NCBI GenBank assembly: GCA_910585135.1
Contig: CAJUEB010000006.1
Location: 1 to 25,200 of the forward strand
Length of the DNA stretch: 25,200 nucleotides
Direction: 5' to 3'
Origin: an uncultured Eubacteriales bacterium
GTDB lineage: Bacteria; Bacillota; Clostridia; Peptostreptococcales; Anaerovoracaceae
Below the pieces are notes generated by a model that worked only from the letters and a program-made list of their open reading frames with translations, was not told the origin of the DNA and did no database searches. The translations under genes were made by a program, and so were the position numbers. Below are positions 15,822-22,616 of this stretch, piece after piece; the stretch's first letter is position 1, and each line of letters opens with the position of its first letter.

Positions 15822-16406
15822 ATGAACGAAAATGGTAAAACAAAGGTTGCGGTGCTGGTGTCCGGCGGCGGCACGAATTTGCAAGCGATCATCGATAAAA
15901 TTCAAAATGGGGAGCTGGCCCAGATCGAGCTGGTGAAGGTCATTTCCAGCAAAGAGGACGCTTTTGCATTAGAACGGGCGGCAAAGGCGGGCATCAAGAC
16001 CGCCGTCGCCAAGGAACAGGAAGATGTGCTGCGGGAGCTTGAAACGAGCGGTGCGCAGATCGTTGTGCTGGCAGGCTATATGAAAGTGCTTTCGCCGGAG
16101 ATCATCAAAAATTACAGAAATCGGATCATCAATATCCATCCGTCGCTGATTCCGAAATACTGCGGTAAGGGTTTTTACGGGATCAGGGTTCACAGGGCGG
16201 TTTTGGAAGGCGGCGAAACGGAAAGCGGCGCTACCGTTCATTATGTGGATGAAGGCGTGGATACGGGTGAAATTATTTTGCAGAAGAAAGTTCCCGTGCT
16301 GGAAGGGGATACCCCGGAAGCGTTAGCAGCGCGCGTTTTGCAAGTGGAACATGAGATTTTAGCCAAAGGGCTGGCATATGCTGCCGAAAAATTGCAGGAA
16401 GCGTAA
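15822..16406 (+). CDS. purN: Phosphoribosylglycinamide formyltransferase
   Basis: PurN transfers a formyl group from 10-formyltetrahydrofolate to GAR. The 194-residue protein has VLVSGGGTNLQAI (11-23) for phosphate binding, NIHPSLIP with the catalytic Asn104 and His106, and VHYVDEGVDTG with Asp147, which together form the active site. Length is normal. The start has AAAAGGA about 9 bp upstream. No formate-dependent PurT is present in the window. It continues the purine transcript. Confidence 0.95.
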   Translation: MNENGKTKVAVLVSGGGTNLQAIIDKIQNGELAQIELVKVISSKEDAFALERAAKAGIKTAVAKEQEDVLRELETSGAQIVVLAGYMKVLSPEIIKNYRNRIINIHPSLIPKYCGKGFYGIRVHRAVLEGGETESGATVHYVDEGVDTGEIILQKKVPVLEGDTPEALAARVLQVEHEILAKGLAYAAEKLQEA

Positions 16407-16542
16407 CGTTGGGATAAAAGAAGCGGAAAAAAATTGATGCTTTGTGGCATTTGACTGATATCCAAAACGAAGCATTAGCGATAAGATTGACGAAAAATTG
16501 ATGAGTAACTGACGGAGAAAGAGCGACAAGAAGGAGGAAAAC
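16407..16542 (+). other. purN-purF spacer with a weak direct repeat
   Basis: AAAAATTGATG recurs at 16430-16440 and 16493-16503, and GAAGC(A/G) phrases echo between. No terminator is seen. AAGGAGGAAA just before 16543 is the purF ribosome site. Confidence 0.4.
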
Positions 16543-17961
16543 ATGGGCGGAGTTATCGGATTTGTTTCGAAAAAGGATTGCGTGATGGATTTATTTTTCG
16601 GAACGGATTACCACTCTCATTTAGGGACGAAACGAGGCGGTATGTGCGTTTTGCAGGAGGACGGGTTCAACCGTACCATTCACAACATTGAAAACGGACC
16701 GTTTCGCAGCAAATTTGAAGAAGACCTGGAAGAAATGAAAGGCAAGATGGGAATCGGCGCGATCAGCGATGGAGACCCGCAGCCTTTGACGGTTTACAGC
16801 AGGCAGGGCGATTATGCGATTGCCACAGTCGGAAGGATCAATAACAAGGATGAGCTTGTCGATAAGCTCTTGAAGGACAGACCGACTCAGTTCATGTCCA
16901 TGAGCGGCGGGGCGATCAACAACACGGAATTGGTCGCGGCTATCGTTTCTACAGGCAGGGATATCATAGATGGAATCAGAAAAGTACAGGATAAGGTGGA
17001 CGGTTCTTTGACCATGCTGATCCTGACGAAAGAAGGTCTTTATGCGGCGCGGGATAAATACGGCAGGACGCCGTTGATCATCGGGGAAAGCGAGGACGGA
17101 TATTGTGCCGCTTCCGAGTCGTTTGCTTTTATCAATCTGGGCTATCAGTACAAGCGGGAGCTGGGACCGGCGGAAATCGCATTCCTGACGGCCGATGCGG
17201 AAAAAACCATCGGGGAGCCGCAGGAAGGTATGCGGATCTGTTCCTTTTTATGGACGTATTTCGGGTATACGACTTCAATTTATGAGGGCCGGAATGTAGA
17301 ACTGGTGCGGAATGAAAACGGTGAGCTTTTGGCGGAGTTTGATGAGGATTTAGATGTGGACTACGTGGCTGGCGTGCCAGATAGCGGCGTGCCGCATGCG
17401 CTGGGGTATGCCAACAAATCCAGGGTTCGCTATGCAAGACCGTTGATCAAGTATTCCACGACATGGCAGAGAAGCTTCATGCCGCAGAACCAGAAGGCGA
17501 GGGAACACGTGGCGAAGATGAAGCTCGTCCCGGTCTTTCAGCTCATCAACGGTAAAAAATTCGTCCTCATCGATGATTCCATCGTGCGGGGAACGCAGCT
17601 TTCGGAGACGATTTCGTATCTGCTTTCGGCAGGCGCAGAGGAAATCCATGTCAGGTCTGCGTGTCCGCCGATCATGTATGGCTGTAAATTTCATAATTTT
17701 TCCCGCAGCGTAAGCGATATGGAACTGATCACAAGGCGTACGATCTGTGAACTGGAAGGGCTTACCGATACGAATCTTCCGCGTGCGCTTTTGGATGAAT
17801 ATGCGGACAGCACGACGGAAAAGCATGCGGCCATGATCGAGGAAATTCGCAAGAAATTAAAGTTTGACAGCCTGAAATTCCAAACACTGGAAAATACCGT
17901 AAAAGCGATTGGCGTAGATCCGTGCAAGCTTTGCACCTATTGCTGGAATGGAAAGGAGTAA
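16543..17961 (+). CDS. purF: Amidophosphoribosyltransferase-family protein lacking the N-terminal nucleophile cysteine
   Basis: PurF normally makes phosphoribosylamine from PRPP and glutamine. The PRPP-binding motif VLIDDSIVRGTQL (341-353) is intact. Cysteines that bind the 4Fe-4S cluster in the Bacillus enzyme have counterparts: Cys233 (RICSFLW), Cys381 (YGCKF) and the C-terminal CKLCTYC (461, 464, 467). The glutaminase half is abnormal. The protein starts MGGVIGF where active enzymes expose Cys (MCGIxG). HSHLGTKRGG replaces the HRGQ-type loop, and VGRINN stands where HNGNL is expected. The 472-residue length and FFGTDYHSHLGTKRGG suggest a known clostridial subgroup. Ammonia probably comes from outside, or the product differs. 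AAGGAGG precedes the ATG. It is followed 5 bp later by purO. Confidence 0.85.
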   Translation: MGGVIGFVSKKDCVMDLFFGTDYHSHLGTKRGGMCVLQEDGFNRTIHNIENGPFRSKFEEDLEEMKGKMGIGAISDGDPQPLTVYSRQGDYAIATVGRINNKDELVDKLLKDRPTQFMSMSGGAINNTELVAAIVSTGRDIIDGIRKVQDKVDGSLTMLILTKEGLYAARDKYGRTPLIIGESEDGYCAASESFAFINLGYQYKRELGPAEIAFLTADAEKTIGEPQEGMRICSFLWTYFGYTTSIYEGRNVELVRNENGELLAEFDEDLDVDYVAGVPDSGVPHALGYANKSRVRYARPLIKYSTTWQRSFMPQNQKAREHVAKMKLVPVFQLINGKKFVLIDDSIVRGTQLSETISYLLSAGAEEIHVRSACPPIMYGCKFHNFSRSVSDMELITRRTICELEGLTDTNLPRALLDEYADSTTEKHAAMIEEIRKKLKFDSLKFQTLENTVKAIGVDPCKLCTYCWNGKE

Positions 17962-17966
17962 AAAAT

Positions 17967-18680
17967 ATGCAGAGGCTATCGTTAAAGGCAGAACTGAAAG
18001 GAAATTCTTATCCGGGCAGGGGAATTGTGGTCGGTCGTTCCCAGGATGGTAAATATGCGGTATGCGCTTATTTTATCATGGGTCGAAGCACGAACAGCCG
18101 TAACCGCGTCTTTGTTCCGCAGGAAGACGGTATTCGCACACAGGCCTTCGACCTTTCGAAACTCGAAGATCCGAGCCTCATTATCTATGCCCCGGTGAGG
18201 ACGCTGGGTGATATGACGATCGTGACCAATGGCGACCAGACGGATACCATATATGACTTGATGCAGCAGGGCAAGACCTTTGAAGAGGCTCTTAGAACCC
18301 GTGAATTCGAGCCGGATGGGCCGAACTATACGCCGCGCATTTCGGCGGTGATGAACGTGAAGGCCGGACAGTATGATTTCGCCATGTCTATTTTAAAAAG
18401 TGCGGACGGCGATCCGCAGTACTGCATTAGGAATACCTTTTCTTATCCGGGCTGTTCGGCGGGAGAGGGCAGGTTTATTCATACTTATGTGACCGATGCA
18501 AGCCCGCTTCCGAGCTTTGAGGGCGAGCCGAAAAAAGTTGATATCCTGGGAGATATTGACGAATTTACGGATTTGGTCTGGAACAGCTTAAACGAGGATA
18601 ACAAGGTTTCCCTGTTCGTGCGGTATATTGAGATTGCGACGGGACAGCACGAAACCAGGATCGTCAATAAAAACAAGTAA
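17967..18680 (+). CDS. purO: IMP cyclohydrolase, PurO (archaeal) type
   Basis: PurO closes FAICAR to IMP, the last step of the pathway. The 237-residue protein has the family signature YPGRGIVVGRS and AYFIMGRSTNSRNRVF near its N-terminus, then IYAPVRTLGD and TNGDQTDTIYD. This family (IMP_cyclohyd) is best known from archaea but also occurs in some Clostridia. ATG 17967 was chosen for AAAGGAG at 17952-17958, which overlaps the purF stop; the gap to purF is 5 bp, so the two are clearly cotranscribed. The following gene is AICAR transformylase without its own cyclohydrolase domain, which makes PurO the needed partner. Confidence 0.9.
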   Translation: MQRLSLKAELKGNSYPGRGIVVGRSQDGKYAVCAYFIMGRSTNSRNRVFVPQEDGIRTQAFDLSKLEDPSLIIYAPVRTLGDMTIVTNGDQTDTIYDLMQQGKTFEEALRTREFEPDGPNYTPRISAVMNVKAGQYDFAMSILKSADGDPQYCIRNTFSYPGCSAGEGRFIHTYVTDASPLPSFEGEPKKVDILGDIDEFTDLVWNSLNEDNKVSLFVRYIEIATGQHETRIVNKNK

Positions 18681-18874
18681 GCCGCCAATCTCGCTACAAT
18701 AAAGCGCATGCAAGAATCGCAATAAATTAAAGTGAGCGACTGAATTGTGCTGGCATAAAGTGGCCGCTGAATCGTGCCGGGATTAAATGGGCAAACGAAT
18801 CATATCGCGATCAAGTGCGGTCAATCAAGCCAGAATAGATCGTAATAATCAGAATAAATAGTAGGAGAATTCAA
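18681..18874 (+). repeat. purO-purH spacer with 27-bp diverged tandem units
   Basis: CTGAATTGTGCTGGCATAAA starts at 18740 and CTGAATCGTGCCGGGATTAA at 18767, a step of 27 bp. Weaker copies precede and follow (GAATCGCAATAAATTAAAG, CGAATCATATCGCGATCAAG). No gene or terminator is visible. AGGAG at 18863-18867 serves purH. Confidence 0.6.
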
Positions 18875-20050
18875 ATGAAAGAACTGGAATTAAAATACGG
18901 GTGCAATCCGAATCAGAAGCCTTCCCGTATTTTCATAGAAAACGGCGAGCTTCCCATCGAAGTGCTGAACGGCAAACCGGGATATATCAATTTTATGGAT
19001 GCCTTTAACGGCTGGCAGCTTGTTAAGGAATTGAAGGCAGCGACAGGAATGCCTGCCGCAACTTCATTTAAGCATGTTTCCCCTGCCGGGGCGGCGATTG
19101 GCCTTGCGCTTTCCGATGTGGAGAAAAAAATCTACTGGGTAGAGGATCTGGGCGACTTGTCGCCGCTGGCGTGTGCTTATGCAAGGGCGCGGGGCGCAGA
19201 CAGGATGTCATCCTTCGGGGATTTTATTTCGCTTTCCGATGTGTGTGATGTGGACACGGCAAATATGATAAAGCGCGAGGTTTCCGACGGCGTGATTGCG
19301 CCGGGGTATGAGCCGGAAGCCCTAGCGATTCTCAAGACGAAGAAAAAGGGCAATTATAACGTAATTCAAATCGACCCTGCTTTTAAGCCGGATGCGGTTG
19401 AACGTAAGCAGGTTTTTGGCATCACATTTGAACAGGGCAGGAACGATATGCCGATCGATGAAGCATTTCTCGGTGATCTCGTGACGGAAAATAAGGACGT
19501 TTCAGAGGATGCAAAGCGCGATCTGATCATCGCCCTGATCACCTTGAAATATACGCAGTCCAATTCCGTGTGCTATGTAAAGGGCGGACAGGCGATCGGT
19601 ATCGGGGCCGGACAGCAGTCCCGTATCCATTGTACGAGGCTGGCAGGGCAGAAGGCTGATAACTGGTTGCTCAGGCAATGCCCGAAGGTACTGGAATTGC
19701 CGTTTAAGGAGGGCCTGGGCAGGCCAGACCGGGACAATGCGATCGATGTGTATATGAGCGAGGATTATCTGGATGTGCTGGCTGAAGGCGAATGGCAGAA
19801 GTATTTTGCGCGGAAGCCTGATCCGCTTACGCGGGAGGAAAAGCGGGCATGGCTTGACCAGATGGACGGCGTAGCGCTGGGTTCAGACGCATTTTTCCCG
19901 TTTAGCGATAATGTGCAGAGAGCATACCGCAGCGGAGTGAAATATATCGCGCAGCCGGGTGGTTCGATCCGCGACGATTTGGTGATCAAAGCTTGTGACG
20001 AATATGGGATCGCGATGTACTTTTCCGGTATGAGGCTGTTTCATCATTAA
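18875..20050 (+). CDS. purH: Stand-alone AICAR transformylase (PurH C-terminal type)
   Basis: The enzyme formylates AICAR to FAICAR with 10-formyltetrahydrofolate. The 391-residue protein starts ELELKYGCNPNQKPSRIF, equal to the start of the transformylase half of PurH (LRYGENPHQ). It has SFKHVSPAGAA with Lys66 and His67, the catalytic pair, then SFGDFISLS, QSNSVCYVKGGQAIGIGAGQ, SDAFFPFSDNV and GGSIRDDLVIKACDEYGIAM near the end. The usual 200-residue MGS-like IMP cyclohydrolase domain is absent, not truncated: the start has its own AGGAG and no related frame lies upstream. PurO just before it supplies the missing activity. The final codons are duplicated after the stop. Confidence 0.93.
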   Translation: MKELELKYGCNPNQKPSRIFIENGELPIEVLNGKPGYINFMDAFNGWQLVKELKAATGMPAATSFKHVSPAGAAIGLALSDVEKKIYWVEDLGDLSPLACAYARARGADRMSSFGDFISLSDVCDVDTANMIKREVSDGVIAPGYEPEALAILKTKKKGNYNVIQIDPAFKPDAVERKQVFGITFEQGRNDMPIDEAFLGDLVTENKDVSEDAKRDLIIALITLKYTQSNSVCYVKGGQAIGIGAGQQSRIHCTRLAGQKADNWLLRQCPKVLELPFKEGLGRPDRDNAIDVYMSEDYLDVLAEGEWQKYFARKPDPLTREEKRAWLDQMDGVALGSDAFFPFSDNVQRAYRSGVKYIAQPGGSIRDDLVIKACDEYGIAMYFSGMRLFHH

Positions 20051-20160
20051 TCCGGTATGGGGCAGTTTCCTCACGGACTTGTAAAGATGGTTTTTTGAGA
20101 GCGCTTTTGTGTGAGTGCTTTCGTGAAAATGTTTTCGCAGCAGGATAACGATAGATTCAG
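20024..20160 (+). repeat. Duplication of the purH 3' end across its stop codon, plus further echoes
   Basis: TCCGGTATGAGGCTGTTTCA (20024) and TCCGGTATGGGGCAGTTTCC (20051) are 27 bp apart, and 20 of 23 positions agree. The second copy follows directly on the TAA stop. Further on, GCTTTTGTG, GCTTTCGTG and GTTTTCGCAG recur between 20102 and 20140. No gene is present in the spacer. Confidence 0.7.
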
Positions 20161-20169
20161 GAGGTTGAG

Positions 20170-21501
20170 ATGAAGGTTCTGGTAGTTGGCGGCGGCGGCA
20201 GGGAGCATGCGATTTGCTGGAAGCTGGCGCAAAGCCCGAAAATAGATGAGCTGTATTGTGCGCCGGGAAACGCCGGAATTGCAGCGGTAGCGACGTGCAT
20301 TGCGATCGGCGCGGAGGATGTAGAAGGTATATGCAAGTTTGCGGAGGACGAAAAAATAGATTTAGCAGTCATCGGCCCGGAAGTGCCGTTGGCGATGGGC
20401 ATTACAGACGCATTGGAAAAAAAAGGTGTGAAGGTATTTGGCCCGAACCAGAAATGTTCCCAGTTGGAGGCAAGCAAGTCTTTTACGAAGGCATTTCTTG
20501 CCCGGCATAATATCCCTACGGCAGGTTATAAGGAGTTTACGGATCAGGATGCATTGATGGACGCTGTGGGCATATACGGATATCCCATGGTGTTGAAGGC
20601 GGATGGGCTGGCGGCAGGAAAGGGCGTCGTCATTGCCGAAAACGAGGCGGATGCGAAACAGGCAATCGAAGAGATGATGGGGCAGAAGGTGTTCGGCGCA
20701 GCGGCGGATAAGGTGGTCGTGGAAGAGTTCCTTACGGGTGTTGAAGCCTCCATGTTGTGCTTTGTGGACGAAAATACCATCGTTCCGATGCAGTCCGCAC
20801 AGGATTATAAGCGAATTTTTGATGAAGACAAAGGTCCGAATACAGGCGGGATGGGGACGTACTCACCGAGCCTCGTATTCACGCCGCAGCTTGCGCAGCA
20901 GATCCAGGAAAGGATTTTAGAACCGACCTTGCGGGGTTTCCAGGAGGACGGCCTTGATTTTAAAGGCGTTTTATTCATCGGCCTTATGATTACGGAGGAT
21001 GGTCCGAAAGTGATCGAATTCAATAACCGTTTTGGTGACCCGGAAACGCAGTCGGTGCTGGCAAGAATGGAGAGCGACCTTCTCGATGTTTTCCTGGCGG
21101 TAACGGAAAACAGGCTTTCGGAAATAAAGCTCGAATGGAAGGAAGACCGGGCTGTCTGCGTCGTATTGGCATCGGGCGGGTATCCGGGAAGCTATGAAAA
21201 GGGCAAGCTGATCAAAGGGCTTGGTGATGTAGATGAAGGTGTGATCGTCTTCCACGCAGGAACGAAGTTCGCTGAAATGCCGGAAGGCAGCAAATGCGCT
21301 GCATGCGATGATGATTGTGGGTTAAAGCAGGGAGTCGTTACCGCAGGCGGCAGGGTTCTCGGCGTGACCGCACTTGGGGCGACACACGAGGAAGCCAGGG
21401 CAAAAGCGTATGATAACGTGAAACGGATCAGCTTTGAAGGGATGCAGTACCGAAGGGATATCGGCATCGTCAATAAGAGAAGTTCAAATAATCTTCAATA
21501 A
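20170..21501 (+). CDS. purD: Phosphoribosylamine--glycine ligase (GAR synthetase)
   Basis: PurD joins phosphoribosylamine and glycine with ATP. The 443-residue ATP-grasp protein has VVGGGGREHAICWKL (5-19), CAPGNAGIA, GPEVPLAMGI, the ATP-grasp strand YPMVLKADGLAAGKGVVIAE, GPNTGGMGTYSP, and IEFNNRFGDPETQSVL with metal ligands. AGGAGG at 20159-20164 sets the start. It is slightly longer than usual: EGSKCAACDDDCGLKQG (about 373-389) inserts Cys376, Cys379 and Cys383 where most PurD proteins have a short loop before AGGRVLGVTALG. It is the last gene of the purine cluster; no strong terminator follows before the toxin-antitoxin locus. Confidence 0.95.
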   Translation: MKVLVVGGGGREHAICWKLAQSPKIDELYCAPGNAGIAAVATCIAIGAEDVEGICKFAEDEKIDLAVIGPEVPLAMGITDALEKKGVKVFGPNQKCSQLEASKSFTKAFLARHNIPTAGYKEFTDQDALMDAVGIYGYPMVLKADGLAAGKGVVIAENEADAKQAIEEMMGQKVFGAAADKVVVEEFLTGVEASMLCFVDENTIVPMQSAQDYKRIFDEDKGPNTGGMGTYSPSLVFTPQLAQQIQERILEPTLRGFQEDGLDFKGVLFIGLMITEDGPKVIEFNNRFGDPETQSVLARMESDLLDVFLAVTENRLSEIKLEWKEDRAVCVVLASGGYPGSYEKGKLIKGLGDVDEGVIVFHAGTKFAEMPEGSKCAACDDDCGLKQGVVTAGGRVLGVTALGATHEEARAKAYDNVKRISFEGMQYRRDIGIVNKRSSNNLQ

Positions 21502-21505
21502 GGTA

Positions 21506-21534
21506 TTGTAACCTCTGGCAACTTCCAGTATAAT
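21506..21534 (+). promoter_or_regulatory. Sigma-A promoter of the plus-strand antitoxin RNA
   Basis: TTGTAA (21506-21511), a 17-bp spacer and a perfect TATAAT (21529-21534) begin only 5 bp after the purD stop. Transcription should start near 21541. No coding sequence follows, so it points to a small RNA. Confidence 0.75.
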
Positions 21535-21550
21535 AAGTGTAATATAAAAA

Positions 21551-21574
21551 GGGAAACCGATGAACGGTTGCCCC
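21551..21574 (+). repeat. Leader element, antitoxin copy
   Basis: GGGAAACC, a short middle and ACGGTTGCCCC. An inverted copy with a longer middle is at 21746-21779, giving both convergent RNAs the same 5' motif. Confidence 0.7.
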
Positions 21575-21591
21575 GAATACTAGTGATTATT

Positions 21592-21634
21592 GAATAACCG
21601 CTAAGTTGGGTGCTTGGGCGGTTATTCCTTTATA
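21592..21634. terminator. Shared terminator hairpin between toxin and antitoxin RNAs
   Basis: GAATAACCGC (21592-21601) and GCGGTTATTC (21618-21627) pair perfectly over 10 bp around a 16-nt loop. CTTTATAT follows on the plus strand, a modest U-tract. On the minus strand the downstream bases are A/T-rich but lack a clear U-run. Confidence 0.7.
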
Positions 21635-21642
21635 TAGAAATA

Positions 21643-21723
21643 TTAACGCTTGCTTTTCAGCAAGGCGATCAGAGCAATAACGAACATTCCGAAAGCTAAA
21701 AGCTCAGATAACGTTATGTACAT
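21643..21723 (-). CDS. Holin-like type I toxin peptide (26 aa)
   Basis: Reading the minus strand gives MYITLSELLAFGMFVIALIA followed by LLKSKR and a stop. It is a short N-terminal stretch, one hydrophobic helix (about residues 9-22) and a basic tail, the pattern of the putative holin-like toxin family (Hol_Tox). Such peptides insert in the cytoplasmic membrane and stop growth when overproduced. GGGAGG (complement of 21732-21737) stands 8 nt before the chosen ATG. Another in-frame ATG two codons upstream is only 2 nt from it, so less likely. CCCAT and ATGGG (21735-21748) can fold and hide part of the ribosome site, as in known type I toxins. It is too short for ordinary gene callers. Confidence 0.8.
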   Translation of the reverse strand: MYITLSELLAFGMFVIALIALLKSKR

Positions 21724-21745
21724 CTGCATCACCTCCCATCAGAAT

Positions 21746-21779
21746 GGGGGCGAACCGTCCACCGTTATAATGGTTTCCC
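21746..21779 (-). repeat. Leader element, toxin mRNA copy
   Basis: On the minus strand it reads GGGAAACC, about 15 nt, then ACGGTTCGCCCCC. It matches the plus-strand leader at 21551-21574 apart from an insertion in the middle. Confidence 0.7.
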
Positions 21780-21787
21780 TAAAATCA

Positions 21788-21816
21788 ATTATAACGGTTT
21801 TTGTGACGGATTTCAA
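21788..21816 (-). promoter_or_regulatory. Sigma-A promoter of the toxin mRNA
   Basis: On the minus strand, TTGAAA (complement of 21811-21816), a 17-bp spacer and TATAAT (complement of 21788-21793). The start should be near 21780, just before the GGGAAACC leader. This gives a 5' leader of about 57 nt before the toxin ATG. Confidence 0.75.
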
Positions 21817-21874
21817 TAAATTTCTTTATATGTAAAAAAATAACATGCGCTTATCATATCTTTTTATGACGGCG

Positions 21875-21887
21875 CGGCATTTTGCCG
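21875..21887. repeat. Small perfect hairpin upstream of the cytidylate-kinase-like gene
   Basis: CGGCA and TGCCG flank a TTT loop. No U-run follows, so its role is unclear. Confidence 0.3.
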
Positions 21888-21943
21888 TAAGCCTTAAAAT
21901 CTCAATGCCCTGCGGATTCTCACTATAATTTCCCAGGGATTTG

Positions 21944-21952
21944 TGGTATACT
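21944..21952 (+). promoter_or_regulatory. Possible extended -10 promoter for the cytidylate-kinase-like gene
   Basis: TGGTATACT is an extended -10 of the TGnTATAAT type, 28 bp before the ATG at 21981. No -35 match is seen. Confidence 0.35.
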
Positions 21953-21980
21953 GGTTCATAGAAATCCAAGGAGGCACAGA

Positions 21981-22616
21981 ATGGATAAGAAGAATAAGAG
22001 AATCATAACGATAAGCAGGGAATTTGGAAGCGGCGGCAGGCTCATCGGAAGGCGGCTTGCCGAAAAGCTGGATGTTCCTTATTATGATAAGGAACTGCTC
22101 GATCGGATCGCAGAAGAATCCGGCTTTTGCAGGGAAATGATGGAGGATGCGGAGCGAAAAGCGAAGAACAGCTTTTTATACAGCCTGGCATCGGCCATGG
22201 GCACTGGCGAATCAGGACCGGAAAGCCTTTCCCTGAACGAACGATTTTTTCTCGCACAGTTCGACACCATCAAGGAAATTGCTGATGAAGGCTCTTGCGT
22301 CATAGTGGGCAGATGCGCCGATTATATTCTGCGTGGGATGCCGGAAGCGACGAATGTGTTCGTTTATGCAGAGGAAGCGGATAAAATTAAACGGGCGGTG
22401 CAGGAATATGGCGTGCCGGAAAATTCCGTCAGGAAAATGATGAAGGATACCGATAAGGCGAGAGCCAATTATTATAATTACCATACCGGAAGAAAATGGG
22501 GGAAACCAATCAACTACCATCTTTCCATAGATAGCGGCTATCTTGAAATCGAAGATATCGTCGATCTGATCATAAGATACACGGAGATGAAGCTCTACCG
22601 TCTGGAATCGTATTGA
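21981..22616 (+). CDS. Cytidylate kinase-like family protein
   Basis: The 211-residue protein begins KRIITISREFGSGGRLIGRR, a P-loop-like nucleotide-binding motif (SREFGSGGR, residues 12-20) typical of the cytidylate kinase-like family common in Clostridia. CVIVGRCADYIL matches the family's VGRCAD block, and VFVYAEEADKIKRAVQEYGV and DTDKARANYYNYHTGRKWG match the lid-type region. True Cmk proteins phosphorylate CMP; members of this branch have no firmly known substrate, so I leave out a symbol. AAGGAGG at 21968-21974 sets the start. It is separated from purD by the toxin-antitoxin locus and probably has its own promoter. Confidence 0.85.
   Translation: MDKKNKRIITISREFGSGGRLIGRRLAEKLDVPYYDKELLDRIAEESGFCREMMEDAERKAKNSFLYSLASAMGTGESGPESLSLNERFFLAQFDTIKEIADEGSCVIVGRCADYILRGMPEATNVFVYAEEADKIKRAVQEYGVPENSVRKMMKDTDKARANYYNYHTGRKWGKPINYHLSIDSGYLEIEDIVDLIIRYTEMKLYRLESY

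Larger units (their letters stand above)
21541..21634 (+). ncRNA. Putative type I antitoxin small RNA (about 95 nt)
   Basis: The RNA would run from the promoter at 21506-21534 to the terminator at 21592-21634. Near its 5' end, GGG-A-AACCG (21551-21559) and CGGTT-G-CCC (21565-21573) fold into a hairpin. The same leader element opens the opposing toxin mRNA. Its 3' part, from about 21585, is antisense to the 3' untranslated end of the toxin mRNA. The layout resembles the convergent Fst (par) and TxpA/RatA systems. Extents are inferred. Confidence 0.65.

Noticed and set aside
16543..16570. Frameshift or wrong start hiding the PurF cysteine
   Set aside because: A strong AAGGAGGAAA stands before ATG 16543, upstream frames give no MCGI-type start, and other glutaminase residues are also changed, so the loss looks real.
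17922..17966. Upstream start for purO overlapping purF
   Set aside because: AAAGGAG at 17952-17958 fits ATG 17967, and the family begins near this methionine.
21679..21688. PurBox-like ACGAACATT inside the toxin frame
   Set aside because: It is a single box with no inverted partner at the right distance and lies in coding sequence of the toxin.
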